Shown here in pieces: positions 52,626-62,027 of a stretch of DNA of 64,000 nt. The stretch lies in assembly GCF_002075885.1 (NCBI RefSeq), contig NZ_MDET01000034.1:1-64000 (forward strand). Direction: 5' to 3'. The position numbers and the translations under genes were made by a program. The notes under the pieces were generated by a model. That model ran no database searches. It was not told the DNA's origin and saw only the letters and a list, made by a program, of their open reading frames with translations. Source of the DNA: Manganibacter manganicus. GTDB taxonomy: Bacteria; Pseudomonadota; Alphaproteobacteria; Rhizobiales; Rhizobiaceae. Each line of letters opens with the position of its first letter. The first letter of the stretch is position 1.

Positions 52626-55600
52626 ATGACGAAATCTATTAAAGAGAGGCAGCTTCGCCACTCCGTATCTTTGACGGCGCTGGCATTGGCTGGCGCATTG
52701 TCCGTGCCCGGTCTCATCCTGGCGCCGACATCTGTCTATGCGGCGGGTGGTGCGGGCGGTGCTGCTTATCGCGATGATCCGTCAGCTCCAGGCGGTGCCG
52801 GAGGTGTCAACGCCGGCGACGTCGGCGAGAAGGGCCAGACCAGGTCTGGCGGAGGCATTAATCCCAAGTTGGCGACCGGTTCCGGGGGCGGCGGGGGAGG
52901 CGCCGCCGCCGCTGGCGGCGACGGCGGCGATAACGGCCATGGCACCGCAGGTTCTGCGGGCGGGGCCGCCGGGGCGGCGCCCGGTGAAGATGGCCAGGAC
53001 GGCAAGATGGCCCCCAACGGGACCGGCGCGGGCGGCGGGGGCGGCGGCGCCCACGGGGTTCAGGGCGCTTCCATCGAGATTTCGGAAGGCGAAACCGTAA
53101 AGGGCGGTGCAGGCGGCGCCGGTGGCGAGGCTGCCGGTACTACACGCGGCGGTGGCGCAGGCGGTGGCGGCTCCGGAGGGTACGGCGCACAGGTGGATGC
53201 GGGCGCGGCCAGCAATGCCGGGACAGCCCAAGGCGGAAACGGCGGTCTGGGTGGAGGTCATGAAGGTGGTGGTTTTATAACCAACGCAGGGAGCGGAGGC
53301 GACGGCGGGGCTGGCATCGGATTGAGCGACGGAGCCTCGGTCGTCAATACGGGAGACGCTATCGGAGGCACCGGCGGCGAAGGCGGGCAAACTCTCACTG
53401 GCATCGGCGGCGGTGGCGGCAATGGCGGTGCGGGGATCCTGGGCGGTGACCATGTCGCCATCGTCAATCAGGGATTGGCAACCGGTGGTGCGGGCGCTCG
53501 CAACGGGCCTGGAGTCCGCGTAACCGGCGCCAATGGCAATGGCGGCCATGGCATCTTCGTGGGCGAGAATGCCCACATCACCAACCAGGACAGCGGGTCC
53601 ATCATAGGAGGTGTCGGTGCCGCGGGCGAAGGTCTGGGGGGCAATGGCGGGGCCGGTATCCGGGCATTCGATACCGTAACAATCGTCAATCAGGATTCGG
53701 CAACGATAACGGGCGGCGTCGGAGCAGACGCGGGTGCGTTCAGTGAGGCCGGCAATGGCGGTGCTGGCGTCACCGCTTCGGGCAATCTGGACAACAGCGC
53801 CACGATTTCCGGTGGCGTGGGCGGAACGGGATGGGATGGGATTTCTAGCGGGGCTGGCGGCGCGGGCGTCGACAGTACTGCTCTGACGATTCTCAATACC
53901 GGCGTGATCTCAGGAGGCGCGGGCGGCGCGGCGGCGACGACGGGAATCTCTATCGTCGGGGCCGGCGGTGTCGGCGTCACCGGTTCCGACCTGACGGTGA
54001 TCAATTCGGGCACGATTGCCGGCGGCCTGGCCGACAACGGGACGGGGACGCAGGCTGCGGCAGTCGATTTCACCGGCGGCGTCAACCGGCTTGAGCTTCG
54101 CACCGGCTATGTCTTCAACGGCGATATCATCGCCAACGGCGCGCAGGATACGCTGGTGCTCGGCGGCAGCAGCAGCGATGATGTCTTCGACACAGGCTTG
54201 ATCGGCGATGCTGCGCAATATCGCGGCTTCGACGCGTTCGAGAAGACCGGCACCGGCACCTGGACCTTGACGGGCGCAACGACGGCCGCAACTCCGTGGA
54301 CGCTGGTCGACGGGACGCTTTCGATCTCCGCCGACAATCAGCTCGGCGACCCTTCCCAGCCTGTCACCTTCGACGGCGGCACGCTGGAGAATACGGCTGC
54401 CTTCGATACCACACGCAATGTCACGGTCGATGCCGGTGGGGGGACGTTCCAGACCGATGCCGACCTGGGGGTAAGCGGCATTATTTCCGGCGTCGGCGGT
54501 CTGTCCAAGACAGGCGCCGGCACGCTGGCGCTTTCGGGTGCCAACACCTACACCGGTGGCACGACGATCGTTGATGGCGTCATCGAGGCAAGCCGTGCCG
54601 ACGGAAACGGCGTCATCGACGCCTTGGGCAGCGGCCTGATCACACTTGCAGGCGGCACGCTGCGCTCGACGCTTAATGCCGCCAGCACGCTGAATTCGTA
54701 TCTGATCGCCGCCGGCACGACCGGCACGATCACGACCGCGTCGGGCACAATACTTTATATCAACGGCACTCGGGGGCAGTCCTTTGATGTCGACGGCAAT
54801 GTCGTTTTCGGCTCCGCCATCGACACCGGGACGATTTTTTTCCAGCCGGCCGGCGTGCATCTAGGGGCCGACAGAACAAGCGAAGTGCTCATCGCTGGCG
54901 GCACCCTTGTCGCTGGCAACAACACTTTCGCCGACTATCTGTCATGGAATTCGAAAGCAATAAAGGTAGACACGGCAGCGACGCTCGATCTCGGTTCCTT
55001 TTCGACGAACATCTGGAACCTGCAAGACGGCCCGACGGGCGGCGGCACGGTAGACTGGCAATCTGCGCTTGGCATAGCGACCGGCAATTTCTCAGGAATT
55101 CTTGCCGGCTCGAATGGGCTCTTCAAACTGCTGCCGGGCACGCTGACGCTGTCGGGCACCAACACCTATACCGGCGGCACACGGCTTTTCGACGGCGTGC
55201 TCTCCATCTCGTCCGACGTCAACCTCGGCGACGCTTCCGGCGACGTCACCTTTGACGGTGGCACGCTGGAAAATACGGCGGCCTTCACGACCGCACGCAA
55301 TTTCACCGTCGATGGCGGTGGCGGGACGTTTCAGACCGATGCCGATCTGACGGTGAACGGCCTTATTTCCGGCAATGGAAGTCTTACCAAGACAGGCGCG
55401 AGCACACTGACGCTCGAAGGCGACGGGTCGGGTTTTGCGGGCCAGACGGATGTGGTGGGTGGCACGCTTCTGGTCGGCGGGAGTGCGGGTTCCGCGACGA
55501 TGCTGGGCGGTGTTCTTGACGTGCTTTCGGGCGGACGGCTTGGCGGTCATGGCACCGTAGGCACGACGACGCTTCATTCAGGCGGCGTGATTGCACCCGG

Positions 55601-57029
55601 TGCCTCTATCGGTACGCTGACAGTCAACGGCGACTTCATCGGCGACGGCGGTGTGCTGGAGATCGAGACGGTGCTGGGCGACGACAGTTCCGACACCGAT
55701 CTTCTGGTCGTGACCGGCAATACGTCGGGCAATGCCGCCGTCGAGATCATCAATCGTGGCGGCACGGGCGCGGCAACTGTCGAAGGCATCAAGATCGTCG
55801 ATGTCGGCGGCGCCTCCGATGCCACATTCTCGCTTTTGGGCGACTATATCATGAACGGTGAGCAGGCCGTGGTCGTCGGGGCCTATGGCTATACTCTGCA
55901 CAAGAACGGCGTCAGCACGCCCGACGACGGCGACTGGTATCTTCGCTCAGGCCTGATTGATCCGGGTGGTCCGACAGATCCAGCTGATCCGGTCTTTCAG
56001 CCGGGCGCGCCGATCTATGAGGTCTATGGGCAGCTGCTGCAGGGACTGAACGGAGTTTCCACGCTGCGGCAGCGTGTCGGCAACCGCTACTGGACGGGGG
56101 CCGGTAATGGAAGTGTGGCGCAGGGCGACGGACCGGGTACAGTTGAAGCTGAGCCGATGCCATCGGCCGGCGGCGGCGTGGCAATGGATGCCCGCGGCAT
56201 CTGGGCGCGCATCGAAGGCGCTCATGGCCATTACGAGCCAAAGAGCTCGACAGGCTCGGCCGACTATGATCTCGACACCTTCAAGATGGAGACCGGCATC
56301 GATGGCCAGTTCTATAAAAGCGAAGCCGGCAGGCTGATCGGCGGGGTGACTGTGCATTACGGCCATGCCTCGGCCGATATTTCCTCGCCCTACGGCACGG
56401 GATCGATCGACACTGACGGTTATGGACTTGGCGCCACGCTGACCTGGTATGGCCAGAACGGCTTCTATCTGGACGGCCAGGCGAGGGCGACCTGGTACGA
56501 CAGCGACCTGACCTCGGATACGCTCGGGAGAAGGCTTGCCGACGGCAATGACGGGTTCGGCTATGCCTTCAGTGCCGAGACCGGCAAGCGCATCGACCTC
56601 AACGCCAACTGGACGCTGACGCCGCAGGCGCAACTGGTCTATTCCAGTGTCGACTTCGACAGCTTCACCGATCCTTTCGGCGCAGGTGTGACGCTCGACA
56701 GCGGCGACAGCTTAAGGGGCCGGCTCGGCCTTGCCGCCAGCTATGAGAGCGCATGGCTGGGCGATACCGGCAAGATCAGCCGCAGCCATGTCTATGGCAT
56801 CGCCAACCTCTATCACGAGTTCCTCGACGGCAGCGTGACCGACGTGGCGGGCATCAAGTTCTCCAACGAGAACGAGCGGACATGGGGCGGCATCGGCGCC
56901 GGCGGCAGCTACAACTGGAACGACGATAAATACGCGCTCTATGGCGAGGTCTCGCTCAACACCAGTCTCAGCAACTTCGCCGACAGCTACACACTCAACG
57001 GCACCGCCGGCTTCAGGGTCAGGTTCTAA
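52626..57029 (+). CDS. Glycine-rich autotransporter 1 (type V secretion)
   Basis: A 1467-residue surface protein. A long signal (MTKSIKERQLRHSVSLTALA, cleavage near VYA/AGGAG) is followed by a glycine-rich part (about residues 40-460), first GG-rich and irregular, then with units such as VTIVNQDSATITGGVGAD and LTILNTGVISGGAGGAA. Passenger-associated transport repeats follow (ALSGANTYTGGTTI; LTLSGTNTYTGGTRL). The last 280 residues are a beta-barrel ending in GTAGFRVRF. No catalytic triad is seen, so an adhesin or matrix role is likelier. It contains an internal duplication of about 225 bp. A hairpin separates it from autotransporter 2. The ribosome binding site GAGGA is rather distant. Confidence 0.9.
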   Translation: MTKSIKERQLRHSVSLTALALAGALSVPGLILAPTSVYAAGGAGGAAYRDDPSAPGGAGGVNAGDVGEKGQTRSGGGINPKLATGSGGGGGGAAAAGGDGGDNGHGTAGSAGGAAGAAPGEDGQDGKMAPNGTGAGGGGGGAHGVQGASIEISEGETVKGGAGGAGGEAAGTTRGGGAGGGGSGGYGAQVDAGAASNAGTAQGGNGGLGGGHEGGGFITNAGSGGDGGAGIGLSDGASVVNTGDAIGGTGGEGGQTLTGIGGGGGNGGAGILGGDHVAIVNQGLATGGAGARNGPGVRVTGANGNGGHGIFVGENAHITNQDSGSIIGGVGAAGEGLGGNGGAGIRAFDTVTIVNQDSATITGGVGADAGAFSEAGNGGAGVTASGNLDNSATISGGVGGTGWDGISSGAGGAGVDSTALTILNTGVISGGAGGAAATTGISIVGAGGVGVTGSDLTVINSGTIAGGLADNGTGTQAAAVDFTGGVNRLELRTGYVFNGDIIANGAQDTLVLGGSSSDDVFDTGLIGDAAQYRGFDAFEKTGTGTWTLTGATTAATPWTLVDGTLSISADNQLGDPSQPVTFDGGTLENTAAFDTTRNVTVDAGGGTFQTDADLGVSGIISGVGGLSKTGAGTLALSGANTYTGGTTIVDGVIEASRADGNGVIDALGSGLITLAGGTLRSTLNAASTLNSYLIAAGTTGTITTASGTILYINGTRGQSFDVDGNVVFGSAIDTGTIFFQPAGVHLGADRTSEVLIAGGTLVAGNNTFADYLSWNSKAIKVDTAATLDLGSFSTNIWNLQDGPTGGGTVDWQSALGIATGNFSGILAGSNGLFKLLPGTLTLSGTNTYTGGTRLFDGVLSISSDVNLGDASGDVTFDGGTLENTAAFTTARNFTVDGGGGTFQTDADLTVNGLISGNGSLTKTGASTLTLEGDGSGFAGQTDVVGGTLLVGGSAGSATMLGGVLDVLSGGRLGGHGTVGTTTLHSGGVIAPGASIGTLTVNGDFIGDGGVLEIETVLGDDSSDTDLLVVTGNTSGNAAVEIINRGGTGAATVEGIKIVDVGGASDATFSLLGDYIMNGEQAVVVGAYGYTLHKNGVSTPDDGDWYLRSGLIDPGGPTDPADPVFQPGAPIYEVYGQLLQGLNGVSTLRQRVGNRYWTGAGNGSVAQGDGPGTVEAEPMPSAGGGVAMDARGIWARIEGAHGHYEPKSSTGSADYDLDTFKMETGIDGQFYKSEAGRLIGGVTVHYGHASADISSPYGTGSIDTDGYGLGATLTWYGQNGFYLDGQARATWYDSDLTSDTLGRRLADGNDGFGYAFSAETGKRIDLNANWTLTPQAQLVYSSVDFDSFTDPFGAGVTLDSGDSLRGRLGLAASYESAWLGDTGKISRSHVYGIANLYHEFLDGSVTDVAGIKFSNENERTWGGIGAGGSYNWNDDKYALYGEVSLNTSLSNFADSYTLNGTAGFRVRF
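54310..54535 (+). repeat. Internal duplication in autotransporter 1, copy A
   Basis: This segment and 55192-55417 encode closely similar passenger modules (VTFDGGTLENTAAF, then GGGTFQTDADL, then LTKTGA-like ends). The offset is exactly 882 bp, in frame. The nucleotide sequences remain visibly similar, so the duplication is fairly recent or kept alike by conversion. Confidence 0.75.
55192..55417 (+). repeat. Internal duplication in autotransporter 1, copy B
   Basis: Second copy of the passenger module described for 54310-54535. Both copies lie directly after a TYTGGT-type or TWTLTG-type transport repeat, so the duplicated unit is probably one beta-helix section. Confidence 0.75.
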
Positions 57030-57045
57030 AGGGGGAAGGGGCAGA

Positions 57046-57077
57046 TGGAGGCCCGCCATACGCAAGGTGGGCCTCCA
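57046..57077 (+). other. Hairpin between the two autotransporter genes
   Basis: TGGAGGCCCGCC at 57046-57057 pairs with GGTGGGCCTCCA at 57066-57077 (one wobble) around an 8-base loop. It starts 16 bp after the stop of autotransporter 1. It lacks a T-run (GTATGAAAAAAC follows), so it may only partly terminate, leaving autotransporter 2 on the same transcript at lower level. Confidence 0.6.
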
Positions 57078-57136
57078 GTATGAAAAAACAAATCGAGATG
57101 CCTGCCCGCCTCGATGAGCGATACGGAGAAAATTCC

Positions 57137-60100
57137 ATGACAGGTCGCAATCGCAGTTCACGCCTGAATACACGTGCGCTTCTGTATTCGACAGCGCTAT
57201 CGATGCTGCTGCTGTCAGGGTCGCTGTCGCTCGCGCTTGCCGATGGTGGTGCCGGTGGAGACGGAGCGTCCGGCGGCGGAGCAGGAGGCACGCTGGAGAA
57301 TCCTCAGGGCGGCGACGGAGGATCGCACCCGCTTAATGGAGGTGGCGGCGGTGGTGGTGGTGCTGGCGGCGGTGGCGGTGGTCGAGGCGGCAGCTCTGGC
57401 AGCGGCGATGGAGGTGATGGAGGAGAGCACGGTTTTGTTGGAGGAAGCCTGCCAGCCTCCGACGTGACTGGTGCAGCCGGTGGAAACGGTGGAGACGGGT
57501 GGAACCTTGGCGGCGGATATGGTGGCGGTGGCGGTGGCGGCGGCGCTGGCGGCTATGGAGCCATCCTGGACAGCGGCGGTACGGCCGCCGTCGCCATCGG
57601 GCAAACGGTTTTCGGTGGCAGCGGTGGAAATGGCGGCAGTGGTGGAGCTGAAGCCGAAGGTGGTGGCGGTGGCGATGGCGGCCTGGGTGTCTCCTTCTCG
57701 GGTGAGTCGCTGACGAATGAAAGCATGATCGGCGGCGGCGCAGGCGGCGACGGCGGGGGTAGCGCCGGCGGCCCGGGTGGCCTGGGCGGTGATGGTGGCG
57801 TGGGTCTGTCCTTTGTCGGTGAGATACTGACGAACTCTGGCACGATCAGCGGTGGCTCAGGCGGCGACGGTGGACTTGGTGACGACTTCTCGGACAATGG
57901 CGTGGCGGGCCGCGGCGGCGACGGCGGCATGGGCGTCTCCTTTTCGGGTGACGCGCTGACTAATACAGGAACGATCAGCGGTGGCGCGGGCGGTGACGGC
58001 GGCTACGGTCCGGAAAACCTGGCAGGCGACGGCGGCGTCGGCATTTCCATGGATGCCGGAACCTTGACGAACACGAACAGCATCGCGGGCGGCGCGGGTG
58101 GCGTGGTTGACGGTGACGATAGCGCCTATGGCATGGGCGGTGCGGGCATTGTCGGCGCGGATCTCGCTATCATCAATTCCGGCGCGATTTCGGGCGGCCT
58201 GGCTGGTGACGGGGCAACGCGCGCCGATGCCATCACCTTTACCGGCGGCAATAACCGGCTTGAACTGCAAGCCGGTTCGGCGATCACCGGCAATGTAGAT
58301 GCCAGTTCGTCCGCCAGCGCGACATTTGCCCTGGGCGGAGCAGATGACTTCACATTCGACGCCAGCGCGTTCGGAACATCTTTTCTCGGCTTCACCGACT
58401 TCGAGAAGATCGGGACAAGCAAATGGTCGCTGACCGGGGCGGCGACGGCCACCATGCACTGGAAGGTTGATGAGGGCGTGCTTTCGATTACAGATGCGGC
58501 CAGCCTCGGTAATCCCGACGGATCGCTGACTTTCAATGGCGGAACGCTGCAGGTCGACGCCAGTGAGAGCCTCTCGCAGGCCATCTGGTTGGAGGCAGGA
58601 GGGGGCACGCTCGAGACCGGCTCGACTTCATGGGTTGAACTGGGAGGTGATATTACCGGCCTTGGGGAGATGACCAAGACAGGGGAAGGCGCGCTTTTCC
58701 TTTCCGGCAACAACGACTATTCGGGCGCGACCCATGTGCAGGGGGGGGCTCTCCTTACCCTCACCGACACGGGTCTGTCGAAGAATTCAGCCTACACCCT
58801 GGATGCAGGTACGACCCTCGTCGTCGAAGCTGGCATTGGTGCCTCCATCGGTTCGCTTGCCGGCGCGGGCACTGTAGGCGCCGGCGCGCTGCTTACAGGG
58901 CCTGCCTCCCTCACCACGGGGTTCGACGATACGGACACGACATTTTCGGGCACGATCACCGATGGTACTGGTCCCCTGTCGCTGACCAAGACCGGTACCG
59001 GCGCCTTCACGCTGTCCGGCGTCAACACCTATACCGGCTCCACGGTTATCGATGATGGTGTTCTGGCAATCGCCGACGGTGGTTCGATCGTCAGCGACGT
59101 GACGGTGAATGATGGGCTGCTTCGCGTCAATGGCACCGCGGCAGGCGTGACAGTCAACGCCGGTGCGGTGCTTGGCGGTTCAGGCACCGTCGGAGCGACC
59201 ACCATCATGGCCGGCGGCATTCATGCACCGGGCAATTCACCGGGAACGCAGACGATCGACGGCAATTATGCCAATCACGGCACGCTGGAGGTCGAAGTCA
59301 CGCCGACCCTGTTCGACCGTTTGGTGGTGAACGGCACTGTCGATATCAGCGGTGCGACGCTCTCGCTGCTTCTGTCTCCCGACAGCGCCTCGGACTGGAA
59401 TATAGACAACGGCCCCTTCACCATTATCGCCAATGACGGGGCGGATGCGGTTACCGGCACCTTCAACCCGGTGACCAAGAATCTTCTCTTCCTCGATGAG
59501 AGCCTCGACTATGCTGGTGGCGACGGCAACGACGTGACGCTGGAACTCACCCGTAACGATGTCGACTTCGACAGCGTGGCCGAAACCCGCAACCAGAAGG
59601 CGACCGCCGGTGGGATCGACAGCCTCGGCAATGGCAGCCCGATCTGGAACGCCATCGCCATGCAGACGGACGAGGACGTGACACGCGCCGCCTTCGACCA
59701 GCTGTCGGGCGAGATCCATGCTTCGGTGAAGTCGGCGCTGATCGAGGACAGCCATTTTGTCCGTGATGCGGTCAACAACCGCATCCGCTCGGCCTTCGGC
59801 GATGCCACGGGCACGGACATGCCTCTGCTCGCCTACGGGCCCGACGGTGCACGGCCGGTCTTAGCCGACGACATCGGCCCGGTCGGCTGGGGGTATGCCT
59901 TCGGCTCCTGGGGTTCCTTCGACAGCGACGGCAATGCGGCGGACATGGATACCTCCACCGGCGGCTTTTTGACTGGCATCGATGGCGCGGTCGCCTCAAA
60001 CATCCGCCTCGGCCTGCTTGCCGGCTATAGCCATTCCTCCTTCGACGTCGATGATCGTGCGTCCTCCGGTTCGAGCGACAATTATCATCTCGGCCTCTAT

Positions 60101-60697
60101 GCCGGTGGCAAGTGGGATGCGTTGCGCCTGTCAGGCGGCCTTGCCTATACATGGCACGATATCGAGACGAACCGTTCGGTTGCCTTTCCTGGCTTCAGTG
60201 ACAGCCTCAAGGGCGACTATAATGCCGGTACCTTCCAGGCTTTTGGCGAACTCGGCTACAAGATCGATGCAGGCGCGGTCTCCTTCGAGCCCTTCGCCAA
60301 TCTCGCCTATGTCAGTCTCAACACGGACGGTTTTACGGAAAAGGGTGGCGCTGCGGCGCTCCATGTCCGCGGCGGGACCACCGACGCCACCTTCACCACG
60401 CTCGGCATCCATCTGTCATCAGCCTTCGACCTCGGCGGCATGAAGGCAAAGGCGCATGGCACGCTCGGCTGGCGGCATGCCTTCGGCGACACCACGCCGC
60501 TGTCCGCCGGTGCCTTTGCCGGCTCCGACGCCTTCACCGTCGCCGGAACCCCCATCGCCGAGGACGCAGCCGTCATCGAGGCCGGCCTCGACCTCGACAT
60601 CACCGACAACGCAACACTCGGCATCGCCTATCGCGGACAGATCGCCAGTAACGAACGCCAACATGGCCTAACAGCAAAACTAGGTGTCAGATTTTGA
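57137..60697 (+). CDS. Glycine-rich autotransporter 2 (type V secretion)
   Basis: A 1186-residue surface protein. The signal (ALLYSTALSMLLLSGSLSLA, cleavage near ALA/DGG) leads to a strongly glycine-rich part, then four tandem units of about 40 residues with GVSFSGDALTNTGTISGG-type cores (57672-58108). PATR-type repeats follow (AFTLSGVNTYTGSTVI), then an alpha-linker and a barrel of about 280 residues (GWGYAFGSWGSFDSDGNAAD) ending in TAKLGVRF. The barrel differs from that of autotransporter 1, so the two are not a simple duplication. ATG 57137 follows GGAGAAAATTCC. Its stop overlaps the TTG start of the EAL gene. Confidence 0.9.
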   Translation: MTGRNRSSRLNTRALLYSTALSMLLLSGSLSLALADGGAGGDGASGGGAGGTLENPQGGDGGSHPLNGGGGGGGGAGGGGGGRGGSSGSGDGGDGGEHGFVGGSLPASDVTGAAGGNGGDGWNLGGGYGGGGGGGGAGGYGAILDSGGTAAVAIGQTVFGGSGGNGGSGGAEAEGGGGGDGGLGVSFSGESLTNESMIGGGAGGDGGGSAGGPGGLGGDGGVGLSFVGEILTNSGTISGGSGGDGGLGDDFSDNGVAGRGGDGGMGVSFSGDALTNTGTISGGAGGDGGYGPENLAGDGGVGISMDAGTLTNTNSIAGGAGGVVDGDDSAYGMGGAGIVGADLAIINSGAISGGLAGDGATRADAITFTGGNNRLELQAGSAITGNVDASSSASATFALGGADDFTFDASAFGTSFLGFTDFEKIGTSKWSLTGAATATMHWKVDEGVLSITDAASLGNPDGSLTFNGGTLQVDASESLSQAIWLEAGGGTLETGSTSWVELGGDITGLGEMTKTGEGALFLSGNNDYSGATHVQGGALLTLTDTGLSKNSAYTLDAGTTLVVEAGIGASIGSLAGAGTVGAGALLTGPASLTTGFDDTDTTFSGTITDGTGPLSLTKTGTGAFTLSGVNTYTGSTVIDDGVLAIADGGSIVSDVTVNDGLLRVNGTAAGVTVNAGAVLGGSGTVGATTIMAGGIHAPGNSPGTQTIDGNYANHGTLEVEVTPTLFDRLVVNGTVDISGATLSLLLSPDSASDWNIDNGPFTIIANDGADAVTGTFNPVTKNLLFLDESLDYAGGDGNDVTLELTRNDVDFDSVAETRNQKATAGGIDSLGNGSPIWNAIAMQTDEDVTRAAFDQLSGEIHASVKSALIEDSHFVRDAVNNRIRSAFGDATGTDMPLLAYGPDGARPVLADDIGPVGWGYAFGSWGSFDSDGNAADMDTSTGGFLTGIDGAVASNIRLGLLAGYSHSSFDVDDRASSGSSDNYHLGLYAGGKWDALRLSGGLAYTWHDIETNRSVAFPGFSDSLKGDYNAGTFQAFGELGYKIDAGAVSFEPFANLAYVSLNTDGFTEKGGAAALHVRGGTTDATFTTLGIHLSSAFDLGGMKAKAHGTLGWRHAFGDTTPLSAGAFAGSDAFTVAGTPIAEDAAVIEAGLDLDITDNATLGIAYRGQIASNERQHGLTAKLGVRF
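57672..58108 (+). repeat. Four tandem glycine-rich passenger units in autotransporter 2
   Basis: Four successive units share GDGGxGxSF then LTNxGTISGGxGG (or close variants), each about 35-40 residues. The pattern G/V-S-F plus LTN-x-T-I is that of a beta-helix rung. The DNA of the units is similar, so unequal recombination could alter copy number. Confidence 0.75.
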
Positions 60698-61518
60698 TCA
60701 GGCACAATCAAATAGACGCGAACGCAGACCTGGAGCCATGGGGATTGCGAAGCCTTCGCCGGGCAGATGAGGTATCGAGCGCCGCCGCGGTGATTGCAGC
60801 AATGGCCGATGGCCGGATAGGCTACGCGCTTCAGCCTGTAAGATGTATTGAGAGGCCGCATTCCGAATTGTATCGCGAATGTCTGGTTCGTCTTGTCGAC
60901 GAGGCCGGCAGCGTGCGGGGGCCTTTCCATTTCGTGCCGCAACTTGAAGCGTGCGGTGCTATCGGGCTGCTTGATGAGCACATGATCAGGTTGGCTCTGG
61001 AGGAACTCGAAACTTCGGCCGGGGCTATTCTGGGCTGCAATATATCCGTAGACACCATGCAAAACGCGTCTGCCTGGTCGCGCATTCGTGACAATATTTT
61101 GTCTCGGCCAGAGCTTGCATCCCGCTTGATAATCGAGATCACCGAGACGCATCCGGCGAAAAATGTAGAAAAACTCCTGATCAATATTGCCGAAGCGCGG
61201 GCTTTGGGTTGCCGCATCGCCATCGATGATTTTGGCGCAGGCTTCTTTTCGCCTTCGTTGCTCCTGCGTCTTGACGTCGACATCGTCAAGGTCGACGCAT
61301 CCATATTGTGGACGATTCGCAAGGGTGGTGCAGGCGCAAACACCTTGCGCCATATTGTCGGTTTTGCAGCGTGTGTTGCACCAATCGTTGTTCTTGAGGG
61401 TGTCGAACTCGACGAGCATCTCGAACTCGCCTGTGAAGCCGGCGCAACGCATGTGCAGGGTTATCTGATTGCAAAACCGCTGGTGCACAGACTGCCCGGC
61501 GGCCTCATACCTGCGTAA
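60694..61518 (+). CDS. EAL-domain protein (c-di-GMP phosphodiesterase-like)
   Basis: A 274-residue cytosolic protein made almost wholly of one EAL domain. The key residues remain: Glu in YRECLVRL (ECL replaces EAL), Asn in GCNISVD, Glu in LIIEITETH, the Asp pair in IAIDDFGAGF, Lys in DIVKVDAS, Glu in VLEGVELDE and Gln in HVQGYLIAKP. It is therefore probably able to hydrolyse or bind c-di-GMP. The start is TTG 60694, seven bases after AGGTG, and overlaps the autotransporter stop as TTGA. This coupling to an adhesin-like autotransporter suggests local control of surface attachment. No sensor or GGDEF domain is attached. Confidence 0.88.
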   Translation: MIRHNQIDANADLEPWGLRSLRRADEVSSAAAVIAAMADGRIGYALQPVRCIERPHSELYRECLVRLVDEAGSVRGPFHFVPQLEACGAIGLLDEHMIRLALEELETSAGAILGCNISVDTMQNASAWSRIRDNILSRPELASRLIIEITETHPAKNVEKLLINIAEARALGCRIAIDDFGAGFFSPSLLLRLDVDIVKVDASILWTIRKGGAGANTLRHIVGFAACVAPIVVLEGVELDEHLELACEAGATHVQGYLIAKPLVHRLPGGLIPA

Positions 61519-62027
61519 GAGGCAACACGTACCGGTCTGGCGCTTGAGAAGCGCCTGATGGGCCACGCTGTCGGGCTAATCCGGTGACGCCACCGGCCGC
61601 AAATGTCTTCCATGGGGCGAAGGCAAGGGGGAAACGCGCGACATTTTAGACCGGGCGACACGAAAACGCGATTGTGCGGCAAGTTGATTTTGTTGGCGCA
61701 AGAACAATCAAACCTCTCCTGCGAGAGATGCTAAGCTTGCGCTAATATATGTGCGTGGACTCTGAGCGGGGCCACGCGTTCGATTGCAGGAGGGCGATAT
61801 CCTCCCTTGGTTGAGAAACTACATGAGCCTCCGTATCAGTTACCGGGCCTTTGAGAATGGAAAACTTGGTCGGCCCCGTCTTTCCGTTCGGTCGGCTCCG
61901 AGGGTTCCTCAGAGACCGGCCACGGAACCTCTCGGCAATTATTGGAAAGATATGGACGACCTGTGCCTCGAAAGACGGCACAGATCCGCAAGGATTGGTG
62001 CTATAAATTTACTGGGGAACAAGAAAA
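61519..62027. other. Intergenic region before the metallo-hydrolase
   Basis: About 500 bases. A plus-strand frame from 61784 overlaps the hydrolase start and has an odd composition, so I do not call it. AT-rich sequence around 61740 (GCTAATATATGTG) may belong to a promoter. GGAGG at 61789 and CCTCC at 61801 form a small inverted repeat of unknown meaning. Confidence 0.4.

Noticed and set aside
57672..58108. Repeats considered as a CRISPR array
   Set aside because: Units encode protein in frame, vary in length and lack constant repeats with unique spacers.
52766..58713. Proline- and alanine-rich open frames on the minus strand
   Set aside because: They mirror the glycine-rich codons (GGC/GGT) of the autotransporters and have no ribosome binding sites.
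60694..61518. Idea that the EAL domain is degenerate
   Set aside because: Although EAL reads ECL, the metal and base residues (Glu, Asn, Glu, Asp pair, Lys, Glu, Gln) can all be found in order.
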